From: Lucinisca nassula
Taxonomy: Eukaryota > Mollusca > Bivalvia > Lucinida > Lucinidae
DNA: 64,000 bases
Assembly: GCA_963580285.1 (NCBI GenBank)
Contig: OY757011.1
Span: 165,383,406-165,447,405 of the forward strand
Direction of reading: 5' to 3'
Position 1 is the first letter of the stretch. The number at the start of each line of letters is the position of its first letter. The translations under genes were made by a program, and so were the position numbers. Shown one piece after another: positions 1-11,700 of this stretch. The notes beneath the pieces were generated by a model. The model was not told the origin of the DNA and did not search any database. It saw only the letters and a program-made list of their open reading frames with translations.

Positions 1-228
1 CTGCACTTTTTGGACTCTTTGCTTGATCGTGAAACAAATTTGTTTAAATTTTAGGAGAATTACAGCAAGTCCTCAGAGTGTCCACATTTTTAGGATTTTT
101 ACAGTATCCTCCTTTCAATCCACCCGATCTAACAACTTGACCCAAAACATTACTTACATTCATACAGCTTTAGGAAATGTAACATGCAACATTAAAATAC
201 TAAAACAGTTTTGTGAATAAGTATAGTT
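1..228. repeat. Fragment of the 'ttttggactc...tttaggagaattac' MITE family
   Basis: The text around 5-110 (TTTTTGGACTCTTTGCT, AGGAGAATTACAGCAAGTC) recurs near 10295-10400 and 51780-51870, and inverted at 60290-60380. It is the flank of a hairpin element whose core would lie left of the window. Confidence 0.6.
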
Positions 229-545
229 CCATCACGTGAACAACTCTGTGAAATAAAGACCCCTCTAAACCCCACTTTATATAGAAAACACTGGGGTTTA
301 CAGGGGTAAACATTAATTTCCTTATTTCTGCTCCAAGACATAGGTTGTGGGTACTCGTTAGAACCGCCTCAATGCGGCGGTTCTAACGAGCACCCAAAAC
401 CTATGTTTGGAGTATAAATAAGAAAAATATCACAAATTTTGATCAGAAAAATTGCCTTTTTTAAGGTTTGAAAAATGTACTATATCACAAGGATGTGCCA
501 TCGTTATGCCCAGCAATTAAAAGGAGTGTTAATTTCACAAACCAT
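229..545. repeat. Foldback MITE, 'gtgggtactcgttagaaccgcctc' hairpin family
   Basis: Inverted arms GTGGGTACTCGTTAGAACCG and its complement flank a GC-rich apex near 370; outer parts include paired 'accccactttatatag' sequence. Other copies: 27840-28060, 31020-31210, 46735-46975. Right border uncertain. Confidence 0.6.
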
Positions 546-732
546 TAATGGTCAAAACAGTAACTGTTCTTGCTAATTCAGTATTTAATAAAGCGGTACT
601 TTTGTTGAAAAATGTGAGTAACTTTGGACACGCAACAGCTACTCACATTTTACAGGAAGAGTATGAGCTTTTGCCACAATGTATAGTTGAAATTGGAATG
701 GGGCACTCTTTTATCTGAATTATGCACTAATA

Positions 733-923
733 TTAACCCATTGTATGTGGGAAACCCCTAAAAGGGTACATAGGCAAACAGTGCAGGCCCAGATGAGGGC
801 CTAAACTATTTGCCAACAAAATTTTCTGTCAAAAATAGAATAAAATGAAAAAATAAGCCTGACACCCCTTATATGACAAATGGACTTGTTCAACATGTAG
901 TCCACTAGTATACAATGGGTTAA
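733..923. mobile_element. TTAA-flanked MITE, family P3 (TTAACCCATT...)
   Basis: Inverted ends TTAACCCATTGTAT and ATACAATGGGTTAA. The TTAA border with CCC inside is the pattern of piggyBac-type elements. No coding capacity. The centre is a shortened version of the 'gcaaacagtgcaggcc' hairpin. Confidence 0.7.
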
Positions 924-1333
924 ACAGTTCCAACATCAGAAGATGCTGAAAATATGGATACCGAGAACAGAACTTGAGCCAAGCTGTTGAAAATATTGCT
1001 AGCTTAACAATCTCGTTAGTGACAGAGAAACAGCTACAATTTCAAATGAACTGCAGTATCTAACTCACTGCTTTTTTTTTTTTTTTTTTTTCAGCAAAAA
1101 TATGTGTATTCGCAGTACCACATCTAAGTGTTTTACAACTACCCCTCACCACACTAAACCCAGATATATTCATTTTTTTGAAAAAGTATAGATCCAGATC
1201 AGTTGGGTTCCCAGAAGACAGAAGATTGAAGAGATCATGCAATACAACTGGCCACAAGATCTGAGATGATAAGGGATTCTATTAACATGTAACCATAATA
1301 TTTTCCCCCCAACAGAATAAAGAAAACTATCCT
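924..1333. other. Unassigned intergenic sequence with poly-T
   Basis: No gene recognised. A 20-base T run lies near 1072-1091. Composition is AT-rich and ordinary. Confidence 0.5.
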
Positions 1334-1555
1334 TTAACCCATTCTGTACCAGAAACCCCTAAAGGGGTACCTTGGCAAACAGTGCAGGCCCAGATCAGAT
1401 GCCGCAGAATATGATCAGGGCCTCCACTGTTTGCTCAAAGTTCAGCCATTTTCCAAGTAAATTTTGAAGAAAACGCAACCTGACACCCCTAAATTTTGAA
1501 GTGGACTCCTGTCATGTGTAAGGTGGAAGATTCCATTTGGTACAAAAAGGGTTAG
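1334..1555. mobile_element. TTAA MITE, family P3, near full length
   Basis: Ends TTAACCCATTCTGTACC and GGTACAAAAAGGGTTAG; internal hairpin half GCAAACAGTGCAGGCCCAGA at 1376 with its partner near 1415. About 220 bp, the usual size of this family here. Confidence 0.75.
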
Positions 1556-1617
1556 TTGTCCATATTCCTCTTTATCTGTAGCTATGAAATGATGACTGTA
1601 CAATGTGTTGATAAATA

Positions 1618-2635
1618 GAACTAGAGCTGTCAGTGAAACTGACTAGGGCCCCGGCAGCGCTATCAGAGGAGTAGGAAAATGTTGATGTTAAAAAAGACGT
1701 TTTTTTTCCTTTCACCTCTAAGTATGACCTTGACCTTTGAGGTACGGACCTGGGTCTTGCGCGTGACACACTGTCACATTATGGTTAATATTTCTGCTAA
1801 GTAATATTTAAATCCATCCAGGTATAAGAAAGTTATAGTTTGGACACAATGAAAAAGACGCTTTTTTGACCTTTTATCTCTAAGTATGACCTTGACCTTT
1901 GAGGTACGGCTGTGGGTCTTGCGTGTGACACTTCGTCACATTATGGTTAACATTATGGTTAACATTTCTGCCAAGTAATATTTAAATCCATCCAGGAATA
2001 ATAACAAAGTTATTAATTGGACACAGGAAAGACCCTTTTTTGACCTTTAACCTCTAAGTATGACCTTGACCTTTGAGGTACGGACCTGAGTCTTGCGCGC
2101 AACACTCCATCACATTATGGTTAACATTTCTGCCAAGTAATATTTAAATCCATCCAGGAATAAGAAAGTTATGGAGGATAAAAAAATTTGTGTCTTGCGT
2201 GTGACACTTCGTCACATTATGGTTAACATTATGGTTAACATTTCTGCCAAGTAATATTTAAATCCATCCAGGAATAATAACAAAGTTATTAATTGGACAC
2301 AGGAAAGACCCTTTTTTGACCTTTAACCTCTAAGTATGACCTTGACCTTTGAGGTACGGACCTGAGTCTTGCGCGCAACACTCCATCACATTATGGTTAA
2401 CATTTCTGCCAAGTAATATTTAAATCCATCCAGGAATAAGAAAGTTATGGAGGATAAAAAAATTTGTGGACGGACAGACGGACAGACAGACAGACGGACA
2501 GAATGATGCCAAGTAATATTTAAATCCATCCAGGAATAATAAAAAGTTATGGAGGATAAAAAAATTTGTGGACGGACAGACGGACGGACAGAGTGATTAC
2601 TATAGGGCACCCACACTTTCAGTGCGGGGCCCTAA
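1618..2635 (+). mobile_element. Helentron-like non-autonomous element with tandem core
   Basis: 5' hairpin CTGTCAGTGAAACTGAC followed by GGGCCCC; a core of repeated 'tgaccttgacctttgaggtacgg ... taatatttaaatccatccagg' units, with one ~290-bp stretch duplicated almost exactly; a 'gacggacagacggac' run; and a 3' end with hairpin GCAC...GTGC, GGGGCCCT and terminal CTAA. It starts 38 bp beyond the WAPL stop codon and so probably forms part of its 3' UTR or downstream flank. Confidence 0.65.
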
Positions 2636-2673
2636 TTATGCACATATGTGTATGTTTCCTCCTCTAACTTGTG

Positions 2674-2742
2674 CTATGAAAATGTCTCCAATATCTGTAT
2701 GACTCTTTCTATGGATTTTCCTCCCGCTGATCCCTGACCAGT
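2674..2742 (-). CDS. WAPL: WAPL last coding exon and stop (visible residues 490-511)
   Basis: Acceptor TTTGTCTTTACAG. It reads [19 protein letters not shown] then TFS and TAG at 2676-2674; the family C-terminus is TTGQKSISRVIEYLEHC. Phase 0 entry agrees with the preceding exon. A foldback MITE begins 20 bp upstream of the acceptor and a Helentron-like element begins 38 bp downstream of the stop. I see no AATAAA on the minus strand between the stop and position 1; an ATTAAA lies near 580-585. Confidence 0.9.
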   Translation of the reverse strand, partial: TGQGSAGGKSIERVIQILETFS

Positions 2743-5700
2743 CTGTAAAGACAAAGAAATACAGTAAAATTCCGCTATTAAGACCACCTAAAATTAAGAC
2801 CAATTCTGCTTTAAAAAGCTTATTTCGAAGGGTGCATTTCATCTGTCTTTGTTTTTTCTGCCCACAGCTTCCTCTGGTCAAGGACCACCATTGAGACTGT
2901 TCAAAAGTGGTCTTTAAGACCACTTTTGAACAGTCCCAAAGGTGGTCTTAATATAGGAATTTTACTGATTTTATTGTTATATGTTGTGCAGTGAAAAAAA
3001 TTGCAATCAAGAACAAAAAGAAGGAAGTGGAATGAAAGATGGGAAGGCAGCATCTGGGACTGGACTGGTTTCAAGAGTAGCTGATGGTATGTTAACCCTT
3101 GTCCTGCTGAACCCGGATATGCCTTTTCTATGAAACAATGTAGATCCAGATCAGATGGCTTCTGAAGAAGCCATCTGATCAGGATCTACATTGTTTGTCA
3201 TTCAGATTGTGAATTTGTTGTAATAATTTGCATCAAGTAATCCGATTGGTTGATAATCGGTAGTGGGTGTGGCATATATGAATATTCAGCAGGACAAGGG
3301 TTAAAATGTTGAGAACCAGTCTAAGCATCACTGTGTTGCCGCGGGAGATTTGTTTGTTTGTGTCGAGGTTTTACATCCCCATGAACACTATTTGGGTCAC
3401 TAAGGGGATGTTGCTTCCGATTTTGTGGGACTTTTTCCCTGCATTGGGACGAAATGACATCTACCGCCCAAAGAAACCGCTAGGGTTTATAGCGCGGTCC
3501 AAAGCACCATATTTTTCTTGAGCAGGCTTAGAACCACCATTCAGTTTACCAGTACTCTAAAGTCAGCCTAATTTCTTTCTCCTAGCCTTGATGGGCATAG
3601 GCGCAGCTAAGGAGGGAAGTAGTGTGCAAAAATTTCAATATTATTCTTTGACATGATTAGTGACTTGTCAGTGTAAGGTCCAGGGTCCAGTTGTTCAAAG
3701 CCTCATTAACCTAATGAGCTCGTTAATGGTCAAATTGTTAATCATTCTAGCAAGTACAATATCTAAAATTTTGTAATTTTTGCTGAAAAAATGTGAGCAG
3801 CTGCTCACATTTTTTCAGTAAAAATATTAGTATTTTTACTATATTGAATGATCAAAGTTTTAACAATACATTAGCTAACAACATTATTAGTTATGAACAA
3901 ATGGCCCCTGGTGAATGAATGTCATTTGATGTGTCACCAGTAACGATAACGATTCCGATCATCAGAGGTTATAAAAGTCTAGGATACATTCATTGAATTT
4001 AGTGAACTCTAGGGCTGGTTAATCTGAGCTAAAAACATAATTGATTATCAGTTTGCCAGGTTAGTTGATTATTTTATCATACTTTACAGTCTGAGCATGC
4101 TTCCATACCATATGTTATACTTTACCATATGTAGTCTGACAGACAGGCCTGAGCAAACAGTGTAGACTCGGATGAGATGCTGCAGAATATGCACATGACA
4201 GAATATACAACAAATTAGGGCTGGCTAATCGTAGTGAAAGGATAATCGATTATCAGTCCTGTCATTGCGATCGATAATCGATTAGTAATCGCTAAGGCTT
4301 TTGTCATAATTTTACCTATCTGGCTTTCTATCTGAGCAAGACTCTTACCATATGTTGCACTTTACCATATGTATATTTGAACAGACAGGCCTGAGCAAAC
4401 AGTGTAGACCCAGATGAGACGCTGCATAATGTGGCGTCTCATCAGGGTCTGCACTGTTTGCCTGTCATCCAGCTATTTTTGGCATAACTTTGGGTAGTAA
4501 ATTGTACCTATCAAGTAATCGATTAAAAGCAAATCAGAAATGATAATCCTTTTTGTGGAATTTATCGATCGATTAATCGATTATACGATTAATCGTGTCA
4601 GCCTTACAACAAATCACTACTTCAATACTGACTGGTACTTACTGTTAAGTTCATGAACCCCAGGAACTTCCTCAACATGTAGATCATGGACTTGAAGTTC
4701 TCATCTGGTAAATGTTGCTTCACACTCTTGGCACACTCCTAGATAGGAAACAGAAAGAATTATGAGTAACGGATTTATGTCCAAAGGAATCATGTCGATC
4801 TTTTCAACAGAGGTCTGCTCTAAAAGGAAAGAATTTGCTGTTGAGCAAATTCTTTACGAGGACTGTTCAAATATGAATGCAACTAAGCACATAAAAATGA
4901 TTCCGCGATAGATTTCAATGAAAAATTTATTTTGTCCCCTCAAAGTATTCCCCTATAACAGATATACAAACTTTCAGTCTTCTGATCCAATCATTGAATG
5001 CATTTTGGTAGTCTTTTCGAGGTATACTATGAAGGCACTGGAATATTGCAGAACCGAGGTGTTTGCGCTGCACAAATTTTCGACCAGTAAGGCATTTTTT
5101 CAGCCGCGGGAACAAAAAAAAGTCACACAGGGCAAGGTCAGGGGAATATGGGGGGGGGGGGGGGGGGGGGGGGGGGGGTGAGGGAGTTCAACAACCTTTT
5201 CCTGCTTCAGATAGTCTTGCACAATGAACGCCTTGTGTGATGACGCATTGTCATGTAGCAATCTGACATTGGCCAAACCAGTTACGGGTCTTCGTTCTTT
5301 GAAATATTTCTTCAATTTTCGAAGAACTTTATTCTTGTAAAACTTCGCATTTACAGATTTGCCTTTAGGCACAGCAACCTGAATAGTAGGGCCCTGATTT
5401 GAAAAGAATATGGCATACATTACCTTCTTGATGCTCATGGTCCGCTTTGCAATGCATGGTCTTTTGCAATACTTTGTTGCCCATATTTTGTTCTGAATCT
5501 TTCGTTTTGGCTCAAAAAAGTGAACCCATGTCTCGTCACTTGTGACATTAGCGAAAGACTGTGCATTGTAATTTGGAAACTTTTTAAGCAACTTCTTGGC
5601 GCACTGAACGCGTGTCTTTTTCTGCTCATCTGTCAACAGATGGGGAATCCATCTAGCACAGATCTTTCTCATTTTCAAATCCCTTTTTAGACTTGTATGA

Positions 5701-8700
5701 GCTGCTCCTAATGAGATGCCAACCATACTAGCTATTTGCCTAGTGGTGTATCATGCATCGGTAGCAAATATTTCTTTCACTCTAGCAACCATCTTGGCAG
5801 ATGTTGCTCTTTTCGGCCGACGATCATGTGGTGCATCTTCTGTCGAGCCTAGCCCACGGCTGAATTTCTTACACCAACGAAAAACTGTCGGAAAAGACAT
5901 TTCATTATGCCCATAAACCGAACATATTTCATCAAAAATGTCTTTGCTACGTATACCAAGAATACAACAATTCTTAATATAGGTCCATATTTCAACGGCT
6001 TACTCTGACCTTCTTCCAACCATGTTTTGTATTAGTATGCAAGAGTAGACAGTGTTTATCGAATGATATACATGGTTAAAGTGGACGGATTTTAACAGGT
6101 TTGGTATCAATGTATAGGTAAAATGTTTTTCTACGCTGTGATATTTATTTCCAGGTGATTTTCGCATTAGTGCATGAGAAAACGTTCTACTTGCATACAT
6201 ATTTGAACAGTCCTCGTATCTGCTCCTGAGGAGCAAATTCTTTTACAGTAGACCTGCTTCTGATGGGGAAATTATTTCCTTTTAGAGCAGACCTGCTCCT
6301 GAGGAGCAAATTCTTTTACAGTAGACCTGCTGCTGATGGGGAAATTCTTTCCTTTTACAGCAGACCTGCTCCTGGGGAGCAAATTTTTTTACAGTAGACC
6401 TGCTCCTGATGGGGAAATTCTTTCCTTTTAGAGCAGACCTGCTCCTGAGGAGCAAATTCTTTTACAGTAGACCTGCTCCTGATGGGGAAATTCTTTCCTT
6501 TTAGAGCAGACCTGCTCCTGGAGAGCAAATTCTTTTACAGTAGACCTGCTCCTGATGGGGAAATTCTTTCCTTTTAGAGCAGACCTGCTCCTGGAGAGCA
6601 AATTCTTTTACAGTAGACCTGCTCCTGACAGAGAAATTCTTTCCTTTTAGAGCAGACCTGCTCCTGAGGAGCAAATTCTTTTACAGTAGACCTGCTCCTG
6701 ATGGGGAAATTCTTTCCTTTTAGAGCAGACCTGCTCCTGAGGAGCAAATTCTTTTACAGTAGACCTGCTCCTGACAGGGAAATTCTTTCCTTTTAGAGCA
6801 GACCTGCTCCTGGGGAGCAAATTCTTTTACAGTAGACCTGTTCCTGACAGAGAAATTCTTTCTTTTTAGAGCATACCTGCTCCTGAGGAGCAAATTCTTT
6901 TACAGTAGACCTGCTACTGATGTGGAAATTCTTTCCTTTTAGAGCAGACCTGCTCCTGAGGAGCAAATTCTTTTACAGTAGACATGCTCCTGATGGGGAA
7001 ATTCTTTCCTTTTAGAGCAGACCTGCTCCTGGGGAGCAAATTCTTTTACAGAAGACCTGCTCCTGACAGGGAAATACTTTCTTTTTAGAGCAGACCTGCT
7101 CCTGAGGAGCAAATTCTTTTACAGTAGACCTGCTCCTGAGAAAAATTCTTTCCTTTTGGAGCAGACCTGCTCCTGAGGAGCAAATTCTTTCCTTCTAGAA
7201 TAGACCATGGTAGCTCAGTGGTTAGTGCACTTGCCTCTGATGCTAGAGGTCCCAGGTTCGATCCCCAGCAGCGGTGATAAAATTCCATGTCCAAACACGC
7301 TCCACTGGCATCATTTGCAGAGAAGAATGTCATAAAGTACACCGTCCTTTGGATTGGAACGTTAACTGGAGGCCCCCTGTGCAGGGAGAACCATGCCCTA
7401 TGCAGGTTCAAGAACCCTACCGTAATTACATGAACACTGTGTAGGCTTTCATCCAGCAAAACCTGGAGTGTATGTAATGTACACCTGCGAGTAATGGTCA
7501 AATATGACCCATCGCAGTATCTGTAGAAAGAAAGACCTGCTCCTGAGGAGCAAATTCTTTCCTTTTAGAGTAGACCTTCTCCTGAGGAGCAAATTCTTTC
7601 CTTTAAGAATAGACCTGCTCCTGAGACGCAAATTCTTTCCTTTTAGAGTAGACCTTCTCCTGAGGAGCAAATTCTTTCCTTTAAGAGTAGACCTGCTCCT
7701 CAGTAGCAAATTCTTTCCTTTTAGAGTAGACTTTCTCCTGAGGAGCAAATTCTTTCCTTTAAGAATAGACCTGCTCCTAAGCAGCAAATTCTTTCCTTTT
7801 AGAGTAGACTTGCTTCTGAGGAGCAAATTCTTTCCTTTTAGAGTAGATCTGCTCCTGAGGAGCAAATTCTTTCCTTTTAGAGTAGACCTCCTGAGGAGCT
7901 AATTCTTTCTTTTAAGAGCTGCCCCTGAGGAGCAAATTCTTTCCTTTAAGGGTAGACCTGCTCCAAAGGAGCAAATTCTTTCCTTTGAGAGTAGACCCCT
8001 TTCACATGTATCTTGATATACAAGGAAGAAGACAGAAAATCATGAGCAATGTTATATTTGATGATGGAAAAAGTCCTGCAGGTTTATCCATTTACAGGGC
8101 TTGAAAATGCTTCAAAATTTCACTCTACCCGCATTACCAAGGGTATGTAGATTTTAATAAATTAAGCATAAGACATCATATTCACTAGTCCTCCAAAATT
8201 CTAACTTGTCATGGCGAGTGGAGAGGACTTTTTTTAAGTCATGCATTCATCTTAAAATCCAACTGCAAGTTACAATAACAAAGTTAGAAGCCTCTTTGGT
8301 GTAGTGCTCACTCACCTTATGAACCAGGTCAGTTTGAATGAGGTCCTGTCTCTGTATGACCTTAGCTGTTGGTGGGACGTAAAACTCAAACACACAATGA
8401 CAAAGTCATGTGTAGATAAAAGATTTAAACCAACCTGGATCTGCCAAAGAAGCAAATAGGAAGTCATAAAGATTTGTTTGTTTGATTTGAGGTTTAACGT
8501 CCCCATCAACACTGTAAAGGTCATTTTGGAGACGTTACTTCCAATTTTGTGAGACTTTTACCCGACATTGAGATGAAATGACATCTCAAGCCCTGTCACC
8601 CAAAGTCATAAAGATTGTCCTCCTTTTAAAGAAAATGGCAAAAATCTCACAGGTCTATAAATTCACCTAAAATATGCACTACCTTTGCAAACAGTGATTA

Positions 8701-11700
8701 GCTGATAGTCAAAAATGGGTGTGGCAAATTAATTTATTCAGCAGAACAAGGGTTGAGATCCCAAAACAATAACATTCATTTTAGGTCCAACATAACCTGA
8801 AGATTACTAACCTGGCCCCAAGGTTAAAAAATCTCTTTTATACCATAACTTTTAAATAATGTTTATGAATAATATAGAAGTCAAACTCAGTTGAGTTGAG
8901 CATAAAAATTGTCATATGACCTCAGCGCTTCTGCACAGCCCTGACACTCGTTCCAACAAATGATAATCTGACATCATTGTTGCCACAATTTTATTTCCTT
9001 CAAACAGACAACTCCAGGCAGCTTTGTTCCATGCCAAGTTATCGCAGTTGTTTCCCTTTATTTTGTCCCCCATTCCATGAAAAATAAACAATATGACCCC
9101 TGGCTTGAAAATTTCCTTGATTTATTTCCCTTTGACTTTTGAGCAACAAATAGCAACTTCGTTGATTAGTTTTGAAATCAAGCTGTTCCACGATGTCCAA
9201 ATGCATCATTAATAAATATATGTCAGCTCGTAACAAAACCAATAGACAGACCTTTGCGATCAGAAAGAGTTACATCAGCCTGTGTATCAGGCCAGTCTGA
9301 CAAGAGTCTACGCTTTATGAACTTCAGATAATCTAGAGTTTATAGAAGGCTTGTGGGAGCAGCGAAGACTCTGATCAGACTGTGCAGATGTACAGTCTGA
9401 TCAGAGTCTTTGCTGTTCCCACAAGTATAATTTTAGGTTTTGTCATGAACTGCCTCAGAACAGAAAGCAACTGAATAAAACATTACCTCATTTTCCTGAA
9501 TGAGACATCCTACTAATAGAGCAACGTAAGCTGCGACAATGCTGTTTTCCATGTGTTTTCCAGCTTTGTGTAGTGCTGAAATATACAGGAACAGTGACAT
9601 TTCAATGACTCCAACACCGAGGACTTGTTTATCTTGGCTATTTCCAACTCGCTCTTAAGTCCTTAGAGAACATTTCCAATATGGACTCTTCCACTGCTAT
9701 ATGATGGACAAGTCCATTTGTCATATAAGGGGTGTCAGGCCTATTTTTTCATTTTTAATCTATTTTTGACTGAAAATTCTGTTAGCAAATAGTGAAGGCC
9801 CTGATCAGACGCCACATTCTGTGGCGTCTGATCTGGGCCTGCACTGTTTGCCAAGGAGCCCCTTTGGAGGTTTCCCGCATACAATGGGTTATGGGAGGTT
9901 TTCTTGATTTTATCTTGAAAAGGTGTGTTGTTCTGAACTCATTAGAATTGCCTAAATCATGTGATTCTGTGTACACACAACAATTTTTTTTTAAAAGTAG
10001 GATGATTTAGGGAAATTTTCCAAATTTTATCTTGAAAAGGTATGCTGTGTGTCCTCATTAGAATCAGGTGATTCTAATGAGTACACACAGCATAGCTTTT
10101 TTTATAGAAGCTTGAAACGATATCCTTTAGTGACCCCAATATGCCCCATGGCCTGGGGCAATGATTAACTCTCAGTAGTACTGTAATTTACCTAAGAATA
10201 GTGACAGGTAGGCCTAAACAAACGGTGCAGACCCACACCAGACTGCTACTTAAGGAGCAGTCTGTTCAGAGTCTGCATTGTTTCCCATTCCGTCTGTACC
10301 TTTTGGACTCTTTGTTGGAACATGAAACAAATTAATGAAATTTTTATGAGAAATGCAGCAAGTCCTCAAGATGTCCAACTTTTTAGGATTCTCATGGTAT
10401 ATGAGTACGACTGGGAGTTTATCTTATTTGGACAAGTTGACCATGCTGGTCATACAATCAACACTGTTTGTACAAACTTGTCATTTTATTGGCCATTAGG
10501 ATAACACATCTGTGAATTTGTTTGAACTAAGGTTTTACATCCCCATTAACACTATTTAGGTCATTTTGGAGACGTTGCTTCCAATTTTGTGGGACTTTTA
10601 CATTGACATTGAGATGAATTGACATCTCAAGCCCTGTCGCCCAATGATACCAAAAGGCTTATATGGATTGGGCAGTCTGACTCACACCACTTTGACTGGG
10701 CAGGCTTAGTCCTAGATTGCAGGTGGTAGTCAGAACCACTTCAATGAGGCTTCTTATGAGTACCCAGTGGTGTTTAGAAGGGTGTTCAATACATAGACAT
10801 GTTAATGTGATGCCTAGTCCAAAGAAAGCTCAATATCAATACGGCTGCAATGTTCCCACTTGTTTCAGTTTTTTTTTTCTTTCTTACGAAATTGTGGATG
10901 GATAGAATGGTAAGCTATCCTAACAGCTCACCTTTGAGCACTAAAGCTCAGGTAAGCTAAATTTGTCATGTGAGTATCCAAACCTAGTTAATGATCATTT
11001 GAACACTTAATCAAAATCAGAATATTCCAACTCTCAGCAAGAGAACTTTGGCTGCCCATAAAACATACACTGTAGACACTGATTAACATTATCCCAGCAA
11101 AGGGACTGTCCACCAACTTATGCCTTTATGGCAAACCAGAGCAGCTATATTATCAATTCTGCATCTTATCCCCATTTTTGCTTACCGTACTTAGAAACAA
11201 GGGAAAACAAGAATAACTGAGCAATTTTTTTTCTTATTTTTAAAAAAAAATCAGTTGTGCATACTTGTGAGAATCACCTAAATGAGACCATTCTAACAAG
11301 TACCCACAACATAGCTTTCTGAACAATCCGTGTTGTGGAATTTGTTAGAATGGCCTGGATAAAGCCATTTTAACAAGTACCAGGAACACAAATGTTTGAA
11401 GAGAATCAAAGTACTGAAAGTACTGAGAGGCGGGTGAGTAATGTCATCTATTTACAACGCTCTTTAGTTAAAATTTGAAAAAAAATGACTACAGTCACAC
11501 GTAATTGCTCTTGAATTTATCATTGAGTGTATTTATCTTCAAACGGGTTTTTTCAATTAAAGACCACAGACACGATCCAGGTCTCCTAGAAGTTGAATCT
11601 TTTCAAGATGGAAGAAACTATTATTTATTTATTTATTTATTTATTTACATGCACCTTCCTGTATCTTAATTAATCTGCACCAACTTTGCTGACGATCACA

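Larger units (their letters stand above)
4808..7998. repeat. GAGCAAATTC satellite array (interrupted)
   Basis: Palindromic unit built on CTCCTGAGGAGCAAATTC. Three blocks: a stub at 4808-4856; 6217-7199 with period about 72 bp (13-14 units alternating 'gaggagcaaattcttttacag' and 'gatggggaaattctttcc'); and 7533-7998 with period about 41 bp. A mariner (4857-6216) and a SINE (about 7205-7530) interrupt it. Open frames such as repeated [13 protein letters not shown] are by-products of the repeat, not genes. The unit equals the central palindrome of the P1 MITE family. Confidence 0.85.

Noticed and set aside
2636..2923. 95-residue minus-strand open frame
   Set aside because: It crosses the last WAPL exon in the wrong frame and continues into a MITE; the WAPL frame with acceptor at 2742 explains the region.
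5100..5726. 208-residue open frame as an active mariner transposase
   Set aside because: It lacks the N-terminal part because of in-frame stops and loses the third catalytic Asp region through the homopolymer frameshift; annotated as a pseudogene.
7205..7275. tRNA gene
   Set aside because: A and B boxes are present but no proper acceptor stem or 3' half, and it continues into a SINE body. The same holds for 22480-22547, 26145-26212, 49125-49189 and 60083-60150.
7449..7902. Open frames on both strands repeating [13 protein letters not shown] / [13 protein letters not shown]
   Set aside because: By-product of the 41-bp palindromic GAGCAAATTC unit.
6217..7998. CRISPR-like array
   Set aside because: Repeats are palindromic and regular, but the 'spacers' are also repeats of each other; the host is an animal and no cas genes exist.
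9648..9660. Extra WAPL exon candidates in MITE-rich introns
   Set aside because: The twelve exons already join in phase and cover the family sequence without a gap, so no further exon is needed between 60652 and 2674.
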